Shown here: piece by piece, positions 8,318-16,375 of the stretch
How positions within the stretch are numbered: position 1 is the stretch's first letter
Layout of the letters: every line of letters begins with the position of its first letter
Assembly (NCBI GenBank): GCA_019459325.1
Contig: JAIBFA010000070.1
Coordinates: 1 to 36,189, forward strand
Source: Thiobacillus sp.
GTDB taxonomy: Bacteria; Pseudomonadota; Gammaproteobacteria; Burkholderiales; Thiobacillaceae
Direction of reading: 5' to 3'
Length of the DNA stretch: 36,189 bases
Made by a program: the position numbers and the translations under genes
The notes under the pieces: model-generated
The model's database searches: none
What the model was told of the DNA's origin: nothing
Seen by the model: the letters and a program-made list of their open reading frames with translations, nothing else

Positions 8318-9261
8318 CAATATCCCATCCGCGCAGCCACATCCGCCACCTGCGGCAGCACCCGTTCTATTTTTTCCCGGTTGCGTCCGTCCTTCCACTT
8401 GTCGAGACGGATTTCGGAAAAGGCGTTGTAGGGGATGTCGAGCACTTCGGCGCAATGCGCCTGCAGGCGCGCGTCGAATGTCAGACCGCAGCCTTCGAAC
8501 ACCTGGCGGAAGGTGGCGACCGGGTCACGCAAAAAATCCTCGTAGAACACGTCGACCCATTGCCCCGCAGGCAAACTCAATTTCGCATCGAGAATGGCCT
8601 GGTTGATCGCGTTGTACTGGAACGCCGCCACGTCCTCGACCGGCGCATTGACGTACTCGCGCCAGCCGTCGGCGAGGAAGAAGCACCACTGGTGCAGTTG
8701 GCCGTTGTCCACCGCCACCTTTGCCGGCAAATCGTTCGACCAGGTGGCGAACTCGTCGGGCTTCTTCCAGCCCTCGATCAGCGAATTGAGGTTGTCTCCC
8801 GGGCTGCGTTTGACGAAGACAAACACGGCGTCAGGAAACAGTGCGGCCAGATAGGGCACGCACAGGCCGTTCTGGTTGTTCTTGTCGACCCAGCGATGCT
8901 GCCCCGTCCGGCTGAAAAAATAGCGGCTGACGGTATCGCGGTCGCGGTCGCTGGCGTCGCGTGCATCGAGCGCGTGGGTATCCCAGTTCTTGTCGGCGGG
9001 CGGGTGCAGGTCGGTCCAGTAATCGTGGGTGTCGCGTTGCAGGCTGCCGATCTCCTTCGATTCGGACAGGGTCTTATAGACTAGGGTGGTGCCGGCACGC
9101 GAGCAGCCGACCACGATGATCGGGCGCTGCGCGGGGTGGCGCGTGAGCCTCCAGCGCGCATTGCGCACACCGCGTTGCATGCGCCGCGCGTGGTAGGCAA
9201 GCGTTTTGCTTACTTTAATCAGGAATTCATTCAACGGCTTGGCTTTCTGACAATATGACAT
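8317..9261 (-). CDS. Sulfotransferase family protein
   Basis: A 314-residue PAPS-dependent sulfotransferase-like protein. The 5'-phosphosulfate loop is VVGCSRAGTTLVYKT (from residue 50). The 3'-phosphate site is FVFVKRSPGDNLNSLIEGW (residues 147-165; Lys151, Arg152 and Ser160 are the likely contacts). WVDKNNQNG (124-132) lies between them, and FYEDFLRDP is the conserved helix seen later in the family. There is no signal peptide, so it is probably cytoplasmic. It is the first gene of a six-gene minus-strand run, divergent from the Asn-synthetase-like gene. No PAPS-synthesis gene is in the window. The likely acceptor is a glycan hydroxyl, by context only. Confidence 0.82.
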   Translation of the reverse strand: MSYCQKAKPLNEFLIKVSKTLAYHARRMQRGVRNARWRLTRHPAQRPIIVVGCSRAGTTLVYKTLSESKEIGSLQRDTHDYWTDLHPPADKNWDTHALDARDASDRDRDTVSRYFFSRTGQHRWVDKNNQNGLCVPYLAALFPDAVFVFVKRSPGDNLNSLIEGWKKPDEFATWSNDLPAKVAVDNGQLHQWCFFLADGWREYVNAPVEDVAAFQYNAINQAILDAKLSLPAGQWVDVFYEDFLRDPVATFRQVFEGCGLTFDARLQAHCAEVLDIPYNAFSEIRLDKWKDGRNREKIERVLPQVADVAARMGY

Positions 9262-9356
9262 AGATTAGCGGACTCAATTAACAGGATTCGTGCCAAACCT
9301 GCAAGACCGTTAATATCAGGCCCTCATTATCCCGTATCACTCTGACACAACACACC

Positions 9357-11183
9357 ATGGATGGCATTTTTGGCTGGCTGGGCGACCACGGCGCGCATCA
9401 GGATTTGATCAGGCACATGGCACGCGCCGCCCGCCTGTCACCGGAAGGGCTGCTGCACGAACACAGTAGCCAGATGCTGGGCGTGGCGGGCTGCTCGCGT
9501 TTCGGCAAGGCCGAGATTCACGTTGAGAACGGGCTGGCCGCCGCACTGAGCGGGCGCCCGCGCTTTCTGGATGATGAACTGGCGTTCATCGCGCGTGACC
9601 AGAATCCCGCTGTGGCGGTGGCACACGGCTGGATGCGCTTTGGCGAAAAGTTGCCGACGCTGATGCACGGCAACTTCGCCTTTGCCGTGCTCGAACCGCT
9701 GAAGAAAAAAGCCTTTCTGGCGCTCGATCGGATAGGTGCCGAACGCCTGTGTTACGCCAAACACGGCGGCCACCTGGTGTTCGGCAGCAGCGTGCAAAGC
9801 GTGGCGGCCCATCCTGCAGTGGGACGCGTCATCGACCCGCAGGCAATCTACGATTATCTTTATTTCCACACGATTCCCGCACCGCGCAGCCTGTACCAGG
9901 GCGTGCACAAGCTTCTGCCCGGACAATACCTCACGCTGAAAAATGGGCAGATCCACACCGCGTTTTACTGGCAGGCCGATTACACCCCGGTCAACGCCGA
10001 CTTCGACAGCCATCGACGCAATTTCCGCAGCGTGCTGGATCAGGCCGTGCGCGATGTCGACGCACCAGCCACTGCAGCGTTTCTCTCCGGCGGCACCGAC
10101 AGTTCCACCGTGGTCGGCGCCCTCACTGCCGCGCGCAATGCGCCGGTCGATACTTTTTCCATCGGCTTCGACGCCGACGGATTCGATGAAATGGAATACG
10201 CCCGTTGCGCCGCCGAGCGCTACGGCAGCCGCAGCCACGAGTACTATCTGAAGCCCGCCGATATCGTGACGGCAATCCCCGTCATCGCCCGTGAATACGA
10301 CGAGCCGTTCGGCAACGACTCGGCAGTGCCCACCTATTTCTGCGCTCAGGCGGCGCGCGAAGCGGGATTCGCGCACATGTTGGCCGGCGACGGCGGCGAT
10401 GAAATATTCGGGGGCAACGCCCGCTATGCCAAGCAGCGGCTGTTCGAGGCTTACGCCCATCTGCCCGCACTGCTGCGACGCGGGCTGATCGAACCGGTCG
10501 TGCAACTGCCGGGGCTGTCTGACCTCTTTCCGCTGTCCAAACTCAAGAGCTATGTACGGCAAGCCAACGTTGGCTTGCCGCTGCGCCTGGAAAGCTACAA
10601 TTTCCTGCATCGCACGCCGCTCGACCAGATTTTTGTCGCGGACTTCATCCATGCCGTCGATCCCTCGACAGCGGACGCCGCGCTCACCGAAGTCTACGAG
10701 CGCACCGCGTCGGACCACTACATCAACCGCATGATGCATCTGGACATGAAGTTCACCCTGGCCGACAACGACCTGCGCAAAGTGGGCACGATGACCGAAG
10801 CGGCGGGGATCGAAGTGCGCTACCCGCTGCTCGACGACCGCATGGTAGCGTTCGCCAACCAACTTCCGGTGGACTACAAGGTGCGCGGCCAGAAACTGCG
10901 CTGGTTCTTCAAGGAAGCGCTGACCGACCTGCTGCCGGAAAAAATCATCAACAAGACCAAGCACGGTTTTGGCCTGCCGTTCGGGGTGTGGAGCACCCAA
11001 TACGCCCCTCTCGGCGACATCGTCGGCGACAGCCTGTCGGACTTCAAGCAGCGCGGCTGGATCCAGCCGGCGTATCTCGACCACATGCTGTCCATGCAAC
11101 GCGGACCCCATGCGAGTTATTACGGGGTAATGATCTGGGTGGTAATGATGCTGGAGCAGTGGCTACGGGCGGACGAAGACTGA
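9357..11183 (+). CDS. Asparagine-synthetase-like protein lacking the glutaminase Cys
   Basis: A 608-residue two-domain AsnB-type protein standing alone on the plus strand. The C-terminal synthetase domain looks intact, with the pyrophosphate loop SGGTDSS at residues 244-250, FSIGFD, GDGGDEIFGG and a YPLLDDRMV segment. The N-terminal Ntn domain is degenerate. It starts MDGIFGWLGD rather than MCGI, so the nucleophilic Cys is Asp, and the RGPD and NGEIYN glutamine-site motifs are missing. It therefore cannot release ammonia from glutamine in the usual way. It may use free ammonia or another amine, or form an amide or ester by adenylation. ATG 9357 is the only sensible start. A 24-base perfect palindrome lies in the coding sequence. 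It converges on the metallo-hydrolase gene. Confidence 0.85.
   Translation: MDGIFGWLGDHGAHQDLIRHMARAARLSPEGLLHEHSSQMLGVAGCSRFGKAEIHVENGLAAALSGRPRFLDDELAFIARDQNPAVAVAHGWMRFGEKLPTLMHGNFAFAVLEPLKKKAFLALDRIGAERLCYAKHGGHLVFGSSVQSVAAHPAVGRVIDPQAIYDYLYFHTIPAPRSLYQGVHKLLPGQYLTLKNGQIHTAFYWQADYTPVNADFDSHRRNFRSVLDQAVRDVDAPATAAFLSGGTDSSTVVGALTAARNAPVDTFSIGFDADGFDEMEYARCAAERYGSRSHEYYLKPADIVTAIPVIAREYDEPFGNDSAVPTYFCAQAAREAGFAHMLAGDGGDEIFGGNARYAKQRLFEAYAHLPALLRRGLIEPVVQLPGLSDLFPLSKLKSYVRQANVGLPLRLESYNFLHRTPLDQIFVADFIHAVDPSTADAALTEVYERTASDHYINRMMHLDMKFTLADNDLRKVGTMTEAAGIEVRYPLLDDRMVAFANQLPVDYKVRGQKLRWFFKEALTDLLPEKIINKTKHGFGLPFGVWSTQYAPLGDIVGDSLSDFKQRGWIQPAYLDHMLSMQRGPHASYYGVMIWVVMMLEQWLRADED
10557..10580. 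repeat. 24-base perfect palindrome inside the Asn-synthetase-like gene
   Basis: The 12-base arm CGGCAAGCCAAC at 10557-10568 is followed directly by its reverse complement GTTGGCTTGCCG at 10569-10580. It encodes the RQANVGLP part of the protein, so it is under coding constraint. In RNA it could fold into a hairpin of about 10 base pairs. No regulatory role is known. Confidence 0.7.
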
Positions 11184-11210
11184 TTCGCCCGCACAGGCAC
11201 CCTGCGTCAT

Positions 11211-12584
11211 TCAGCGCATTTTTTTCTTGTAATGCCAGTACATGCCTTTTGCCGTCTTGTGCAACAGGCTATCGTCCGAAATGTATTTGCGGTAAATGCC
11301 TTCGGCGCGCTTTTCGAACGTCCACTTCAGATAATCCAGCACGGCCCGGTTGCGATACGCGTTGAAATAGGCACCGAGCTCGTCGCGTGAACGCGCCAGC
11401 CCATTGTCGGCATATTTGGCGACATACGGCGTGAAGTCGGGATACAGCCGCGACGGCCCCCAATCGCCATGCAAGGTGGTTTTCATGAAATTGGCAATCA
11501 GCATGTCGTCGAAGACTTCGTAGCGAATCGCCGTCATCAGCGAGTTGCGCGGCGCTTCGAAAGTGACGCCGCGGTTGAATTTCCGATCGCTGATCCTGAT
11601 CGTGTGATCCTGCCCGCCCACACGCAGATTGATGTAATCCAGGTGTGTTCCAAGGTGAGCGACCGCTTTGAAATAACGGCTGGCCAGTTCCCGGTCTTCC
11701 GCATCCAGCTTGTCGTTCCAGTCGTCGCCAAAATCCGTGGCTGGCAGGATCGTCACCGGCAATTCGCGCGGGCTGATTTCCTCCCAACTGTCGTCCATGC
11801 AGTTGTAGCGCACATAGGCCGGCAGCATCCGGCATTTGTCCGATTCAAAACCGTTGCGGTAGTCGTCCAGCGAGGTGTGATAGACGTTCGCCCAGGCCGA
11901 ATCCTCGCGCTGGTAGGTATGCATCGAGCTGAACGGGATGAAGTACTGGGCGCCGACCGTTTCGGTACGGTGGGCATTGCGCTTGCCGATGGCGGGCGTG
12001 ACCTCGGACGGCGCAATGCGGCTGCCGTCCTCATCAAAGAAGTTGATCATGTCGGCATCGCCATAACGGCTGGACAGTCCCATCATGAACGACACCGGAT
12101 AGCGCTTGATGATGCTGCGCACGTGGTTTTCCCAGCCGTGATCCGAGGCGTCGGTGCGATTGAATACCAGTCGGCCATTCACCTCGGCCAGTAACACGGC
12201 ATCCTGGTTCAGATCGGAAATGCAATACACCCGGATGTGCTCCGACAACGGGTACCAGCGGCGATCCTGCATCACGTGCACGTCGAAGCCCTGTCCCTTG
12301 AGGTCGTCGTGGATGCGCTTGCCGACATGGTCGGGCAGGAGAATCTTCCTGCCCACCAGCTGCGGCATGGACTCCGGATTGAGGTGATCGGGATGTCCAT
12401 GCGACAGCCACACATATTCCGCACCGAGGATGCCCTGCATCTGCGTCGGGGGGATCTCGTGCGACTGTCCCCAACTGCCGAAGTAGGCCTGCGGGGTGAA
12501 CCACGGATCGGTGACGAGAACGGGGCGTCCGTTGTCGTACAGGGTCAGAATGGCATTGCCGATCGTTTCAAATCCGGTTTGCAT
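11211..12584 (-). CDS. MBL-fold metallo-hydrolase, UlaG/CMP-Neu5Ac-hydroxylase-like
   Basis: A 457-residue metallo-beta-lactamase-fold protein. The metal motif is WLSHGHPDHL, with HGHPDH at residues 62-67, preceded by LVTDPWF, which recalls the UlaG lactonase and CMP-N-acetylneuraminate hydroxylase branch. After the MBL domain comes a long C-terminal region rich in aromatic and charged residues (for example KTTLHGDWGPSRLYPDFTPYVAKY) and ending in a basic tail KKKMR. There is no Rieske domain. It is the last gene of the long minus-strand run. Its start overlaps the O-ligase gene by 17 bases, so the two are coupled. A role in modifying a nucleotide- or lipid-linked sugar is plausible, but the substrate is unknown. 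Confidence 0.75.
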   Translation of the reverse strand: MQTGFETIGNAILTLYDNGRPVLVTDPWFTPQAYFGSWGQSHEIPPTQMQGILGAEYVWLSHGHPDHLNPESMPQLVGRKILLPDHVGKRIHDDLKGQGFDVHVMQDRRWYPLSEHIRVYCISDLNQDAVLLAEVNGRLVFNRTDASDHGWENHVRSIIKRYPVSFMMGLSSRYGDADMINFFDEDGSRIAPSEVTPAIGKRNAHRTETVGAQYFIPFSSMHTYQREDSAWANVYHTSLDDYRNGFESDKCRMLPAYVRYNCMDDSWEEISPRELPVTILPATDFGDDWNDKLDAEDRELASRYFKAVAHLGTHLDYINLRVGGQDHTIRISDRKFNRGVTFEAPRNSLMTAIRYEVFDDMLIANFMKTTLHGDWGPSRLYPDFTPYVAKYADNGLARSRDELGAYFNAYRNRAVLDYLKWTFEKRAEGIYRKYISDDSLLHKTAKGMYWHYKKKMR

Positions 12585-13884
12585 GGCGGGGCTCGGTTAA
12601 GTTGTCTGGCAGCCTTTCCTTGCGGGCAAAGGTCACGATAGGCACGGGCCGCTTTTCCAGTACCCCGGAAAATTTGGCAGCCAGCACAAGGATGATCATC
12701 AGGTGATAGGGCAAATCGAAATAACCCATGCCCAGGAAGGCGCCTCCCGCAGCATAGCCAACCAGACTGACCTGAATCATGGCCGCCAGATCGGCAGCCC
12801 ATTTTTTGTCGGGGTCATGCTTGCATCGCTTGATGATCTGCTGGGCACGAATCCACGCCAGAAGGCCGAGCAGCATGAACAGGCCGAAGCCGATGAAGCC
12901 CTGCTCGCCCATGATCTCGAAGTAGATGCTGTGCACGTCGCGGACGTTCCAGGGATCAGGCGCATATTGGCGAAACACAGGCGGCCGCCACATTTCGTAG
13001 CCGCCGCCGGTGATCCGGTCTTTCGCCACATTGAACGCGGTATGCCAGGCATTGATCCGCCCTTGCGCCGACTGGTCTTCCTGATAGGTATTGATCGTGC
13101 TCATGCGGTCATACCATTCCTGGGGCATGACCGAGGCCATGATGCCGACCGCCGCGGCCATGTAGATGCCGGTGACGATTTTGTTGCGGCTTTTCAGCCA
13201 CAGGAAGGTGCCCATCGCCACAATGGCGACCAGACCGCCCCGCGACTGGCTTCCCACTGCGGCGACACCCGTCAGCACCATGGCGCTGGCGAGTCCGGTC
13301 TTGACCCACTTGCGGGTTTCCTGCAGGTGAAGATAGCGGATGAGTGGAATCGCCATCACCAGCGCCAGCGCCAGTTCATTGTTGCCCGCGATGAAGGTCT
13401 CGGCGGGACCCTGCACCCGGTAGGCGCCGCCGTTTACGATGGTGAAAATTCCGCCCTTGACGCCATAAAAGCCGAATGACAGGGCAATCACCCAGACCAG
13501 CCAATGCAGCTTGTGACGATCGGTGATGATGAGCGCGGTGAGGAAAATCATCAGCTGGATCTTCCACACCTTGTCCCACTGGGGCCAGGCGGTGTCGGGA
13601 TAGAACGCGAAAAAAGTGGTAAACAGCATCCAGCCGACAAAGATCAACAGGATGATGGTTTCCCGTGTCCATGGCATGTCCTTCTTTTCGTTGGATGCCA
13701 TGAACGCCGCGAGGGTGACCAGACCGACCATCATCGAGAACGGGAGATTGTAGGCAAAGCCCCACGCCAGCCGGTGCGGATTCATGTAACCGAGCCAGGA
13801 CCACAACAGGATGCCTAGCCAGGGGCGCTTGAACACCAGAGGCAGCAAGCCCAGGATGACGGCGGTTATGAACAGGTCTCTCAT
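12568..13884 (-). CDS. O-antigen-ligase-like polymerase, exosortase A-associated
   Basis: A 438-residue polytopic inner-membrane protein with about ten hydrophobic segments. It resembles the exosortase-A-associated putative O-glycosylation ligase family (TIGR03097), with the N-terminal pattern PWLGILLWSWLGYMNPHRL. SQSRGG around residues 212-217 (Arg215) and a periplasmic loop ending VHSIYFEIMGEQGF (His318) are the hallmark Wzy/WaaL positions. It would polymerise or ligate undecaprenyl-linked oligosaccharides at the periplasmic face; with no other Wzy candidate in the window, polymerase is the better guess. Its ATG overlaps the preceding gene's stop by four bases (ATGA), and its 3' end overlaps the metallo-hydrolase start. 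Confidence 0.85.
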   Translation of the reverse strand: MRDLFITAVILGLLPLVFKRPWLGILLWSWLGYMNPHRLAWGFAYNLPFSMMVGLVTLAAFMASNEKKDMPWTRETIILLIFVGWMLFTTFFAFYPDTAWPQWDKVWKIQLMIFLTALIITDRHKLHWLVWVIALSFGFYGVKGGIFTIVNGGAYRVQGPAETFIAGNNELALALVMAIPLIRYLHLQETRKWVKTGLASAMVLTGVAAVGSQSRGGLVAIVAMGTFLWLKSRNKIVTGIYMAAAVGIMASVMPQEWYDRMSTINTYQEDQSAQGRINAWHTAFNVAKDRITGGGYEMWRPPVFRQYAPDPWNVRDVHSIYFEIMGEQGFIGFGLFMLLGLLAWIRAQQIIKRCKHDPDKKWAADLAAMIQVSLVGYAAGGAFLGMGYFDLPYHLMIILVLAAKFSGVLEKRPVPIVTFARKERLPDNLTEPRHANRI

Positions 13885-15002
13885 GCGTGACTCACTCCAT
13901 GCACTTCAGGGGGGATGGCAATCCCCACCATATCCATCATCAGGGCGTCGGCAAAGTGCTTGGCATTCAGTGCATCGAAGCTGAATGCGGCGGGTCCCGC
14001 CCAGATCGGTACCGCGCTCGGCAAGGCGTCGCGCAGCGCGAGGTCATCCCCTGCCGTGCGCTGATTGCGCTTGATCCAGGCCAGCGCGCGCCAGGCGGCG
14101 TCGCGCCAGTGCGCCTCCTGCTCCACCTGCGCCAGCCGCAGCCAGCACACTGCCACCTGCGTCAGACCGTTGACACAGGCATACGAACCGGCAGGCATCC
14201 AGCCGTCGTCGAATGCGCCCGCCAGCCAGCCATCGCTGCGCAAATGATCGCGCAAACCACGCGCAGCTCGCAACGCGGCGAGTCGCGCACCTTCGTCGCC
14301 CAACAGGCGGAACGTCTCGATCAAACTGCGGGTGATGCCTGCCAGGGCCGATGTTGACGCCGGCCCGGCCGGGCCGGGAAACCAGCCGCACGGCGTCTGG
14401 AGCGCCAGCGTTGCATCCAGCTGACGGCGCGCCGCATCGATCAGGCTCGATTCCCCGGCAATGACCCCGACCGCCGCCAGCGCGTGTACGGCGCGTGCGC
14501 GCTGCACAGGAGAGGTCAGCGGCATGTCGACGAGCAGATGGCCGCTGCGCACCGCGCGCGCCAGGCTTTCCGCGTGGCCCAACTGCACATGGCCGGCAAT
14601 CAGGCCATGGATGCGTCCCGCGGCGCCCTCATCCGTTTGCGCCAGCAGGGCGTCGAGCATGATCCGGATGCGATCCGTCAGATCGGGCCATGCCAGGTAG
14701 TCGGCGGCGGGCAGCAAGGTTTCGATCAACCAGCCGGTGGCCTCCGCGCTCGCGGGCAACCAACCCGATTCGAAGCTCCAGCCGGCAGCCACGCAGCCGC
14801 TGTCGGCCGGGGTGCGACACGCATCCTGGGCACGGCATACCCATTCCAGAGTGGCGCGCAAATGCGTGCGATGGTCTTGTTCCGGCTGGCGCGCCACGCC
14901 GGCCAGATCCTGCATTACCCAGTGCAGATGGCGTGGCCGCCAGGGCCGATGACGCATCGACAAATCAAACAAGGCAGAGGGTTTCATCGTGACAGCATTC
15001 AT
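13881..15002 (-). CDS. Putative alpha/alpha-toroid protein of unknown function
   Basis: A 373-residue protein with no signal peptide. It is Ala/Leu/Trp-rich and strongly helical, with recurring hairpin-like units such as GWSFESGWLPASAEATGWLIETLL, CGWFPGPAGPASTSALAGITRSLIETFRLL and DDGWMPAGSYACVNGLTQVAVCWLRLA. The repeated G-W/F-x-P…S…T/A pattern before each helix is typical of alpha/alpha-toroid enzymes (six-hairpin glycosidases, lyases, terpene-cyclase-like folds), but no catalytic motif can be named. It is tied by ATGA overlaps on both sides: upstream to the CapK-like gene and downstream to the O-ligase. It probably acts on, or binds, the same intermediate as the CapK-like enzyme. An alternative ATG lies at 14987. 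Fold assigned from pattern only. Confidence 0.6.
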   Translation of the reverse strand: MNAVTMKPSALFDLSMRHRPWRPRHLHWVMQDLAGVARQPEQDHRTHLRATLEWVCRAQDACRTPADSGCVAAGWSFESGWLPASAEATGWLIETLLPAADYLAWPDLTDRIRIMLDALLAQTDEGAAGRIHGLIAGHVQLGHAESLARAVRSGHLLVDMPLTSPVQRARAVHALAAVGVIAGESSLIDAARRQLDATLALQTPCGWFPGPAGPASTSALAGITRSLIETFRLLGDEGARLAALRAARGLRDHLRSDGWLAGAFDDGWMPAGSYACVNGLTQVAVCWLRLAQVEQEAHWRDAAWRALAWIKRNQRTAGDDLALRDALPSAVPIWAGPAAFSFDALNAKHFADALMMDMVGIAIPPEVHGVSHA

Positions 15003-16375
15003 ACAACGGCCTGTGCGAGTGCGCCATGCAGGGAGACATGGCTGACCACATAACGATGCTTGCCGGACGCTTCTGGGGCAATGACATCCAGCAGTTTCAA
15101 ATCCACCTCAAGCACCGTTCCCAGACGCGCGCGCAGCCCGTCGATCACCGCTGCACGGGCTGCGTCGTCCCAGCGTGCGTCGGGCACTATCAGCACTTCC
15201 AGCCGGTCGACCGCGTGCTGGATCAGTTTGAACTGGCCCACGCCGGGAATCGCCCGCAATACATAGATCACCGCGAGCGCGTGCATGATGCGGCCGTCGG
15301 CGGCGACGATGAAATCGGTCTGCCGGCCCACCACGGCATCCAGCACGGCAAGGCCGCGGCCGCCGGGGTCGATCCGTCCCGAGCGCCGCACCACATCGCC
15401 GGTGCGGTAACGGATGAAGGGCTGCGCCTCGGACACCAGACAGGTGATCACCGCTTCGCCCTCCTCCGCCGGACTGCCGGCGTCGTCGAGCACTTCGACG
15501 ACATGCGTTTCGCTCATTTGCAGCAGGACGCCGTCCGGAGACTGTAAGGCCAGCAGCCCGGCATCGCGCGCGCCATACTCGACCGACACCGGCACGCCAA
15601 ACACCCGTTCGATCAACTCGCGCTGGTGCGGAAACAGCGGTTCCCCGGTGGCGCTCACCACGCGCAGCGCGGGCAGCTTCGGCCGGATGCCGCGCGATTC
15701 TGCGTGCGCCGCCAGCAGCGCCAGACTGCTGGCGTAGCCGTAGATCGCTTTCGGGTTCCAGGCCTGGATCGCCGCCAGATAATCGTCCATGCATGCGGGC
15801 GACATCTCGAATGCATTCAACAGCAACTGATTCACCAGACGATCGCGCAGGGTCTTGATGCGATCGGTCTTGTTCAATTCGACAGGCGCACCCCACAAAT
15901 ATACCTCGCGCTCGCCCGGCTCCACACCCCACCAGCGACGCGCACGCAGCCGTCCGGCGGCATCGGCGGCCTGACGTGCACGGCCGAAATAAAAAATCAG
16001 GGGCTCGCCGCTGGACCCACCGGTGGTGTACTTGAATACTCCGCCCGGCACCTCCCGCCAGACCAGCTGTTCGACGTTGTCGCGCGCGTCGCGCTTGTTC
16101 ATCGTCGGCAGCCGCGACAAATCGCTCAGCAAAACCGCGCCCGCCCTGACGGCATCAGCCAGGCCTGCGGCGTGCAGACGGGCCGCGTGCCAAGGGCTGT
16201 GTGCCAGCGCGCTTTGCAGCAGCACATTGAGACGCCCGGTTTGATAGGTCTGCATCGCGTCGCGCGACAGCCATTGCGTACGCTCAAGCTCGGCAAGCAC
16301 AGGGAAGGTGGGGCGACGCATCGCCGCTTCCTGTGCGCGAAAAATACTGCGGGCCAACCAGGCAGGCACGCTCAT
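14999..16375 (-). CDS. Phenylacetate-CoA ligase / CapK-like adenylating enzyme
   Basis: A 458-residue ANL-superfamily protein of the CapK/PaaK branch. The ATP loop is YTTGGSSGEP (from residue 116), followed by WNPKAIYGYASSLALLA, VSATGEPLFPHQ and EYGARDAG. The ribose-binding RYRTGDVVRR sits near residue 320, with a C-terminal domain after VGRQTDFIV. Such proteins activate carboxylates as AMP or CoA esters; in capsule clusters they are thought to prepare an acyl or amino-acyl group for glycan decoration. No carrier protein or transferase partner is adjacent. It overlaps the GT4 gene upstream and the toroid gene downstream by ATGA-type junctions. Substrate unknown. Confidence 0.82.
   Translation of the reverse strand: MSVPAWLARSIFRAQEAAMRRPTFPVLAELERTQWLSRDAMQTYQTGRLNVLLQSALAHSPWHAARLHAAGLADAVRAGAVLLSDLSRLPTMNKRDARDNVEQLVWREVPGGVFKYTTGGSSGEPLIFYFGRARQAADAAGRLRARRWWGVEPGEREVYLWGAPVELNKTDRIKTLRDRLVNQLLLNAFEMSPACMDDYLAAIQAWNPKAIYGYASSLALLAAHAESRGIRPKLPALRVVSATGEPLFPHQRELIERVFGVPVSVEYGARDAGLLALQSPDGVLLQMSETHVVEVLDDAGSPAEEGEAVITCLVSEAQPFIRYRTGDVVRRSGRIDPGGRGLAVLDAVVGRQTDFIVAADGRIMHALAVIYVLRAIPGVGQFKLIQHAVDRLEVLIVPDARWDDAARAAVIDGLRARLGTVLEVDLKLLDVIAPEASGKHRYVVSHVSLHGALAQAVV

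Noticed and set aside
9280..9295. TGGCACGAATCCTGTT on the minus strand before the sulfotransferase gene, like a sigma-54 site
   Set aside because: The -12 element lacks the invariant GC (it reads GT), and the implied transcript start would leave under ten bases before the ATG.
14360..14377. 18-base palindrome of C and G only in the toroid gene
   Set aside because: It is pure GC low complexity produced by a Gly-Pro-Ala-Gly-Pro-Ala codon run and is not informative.
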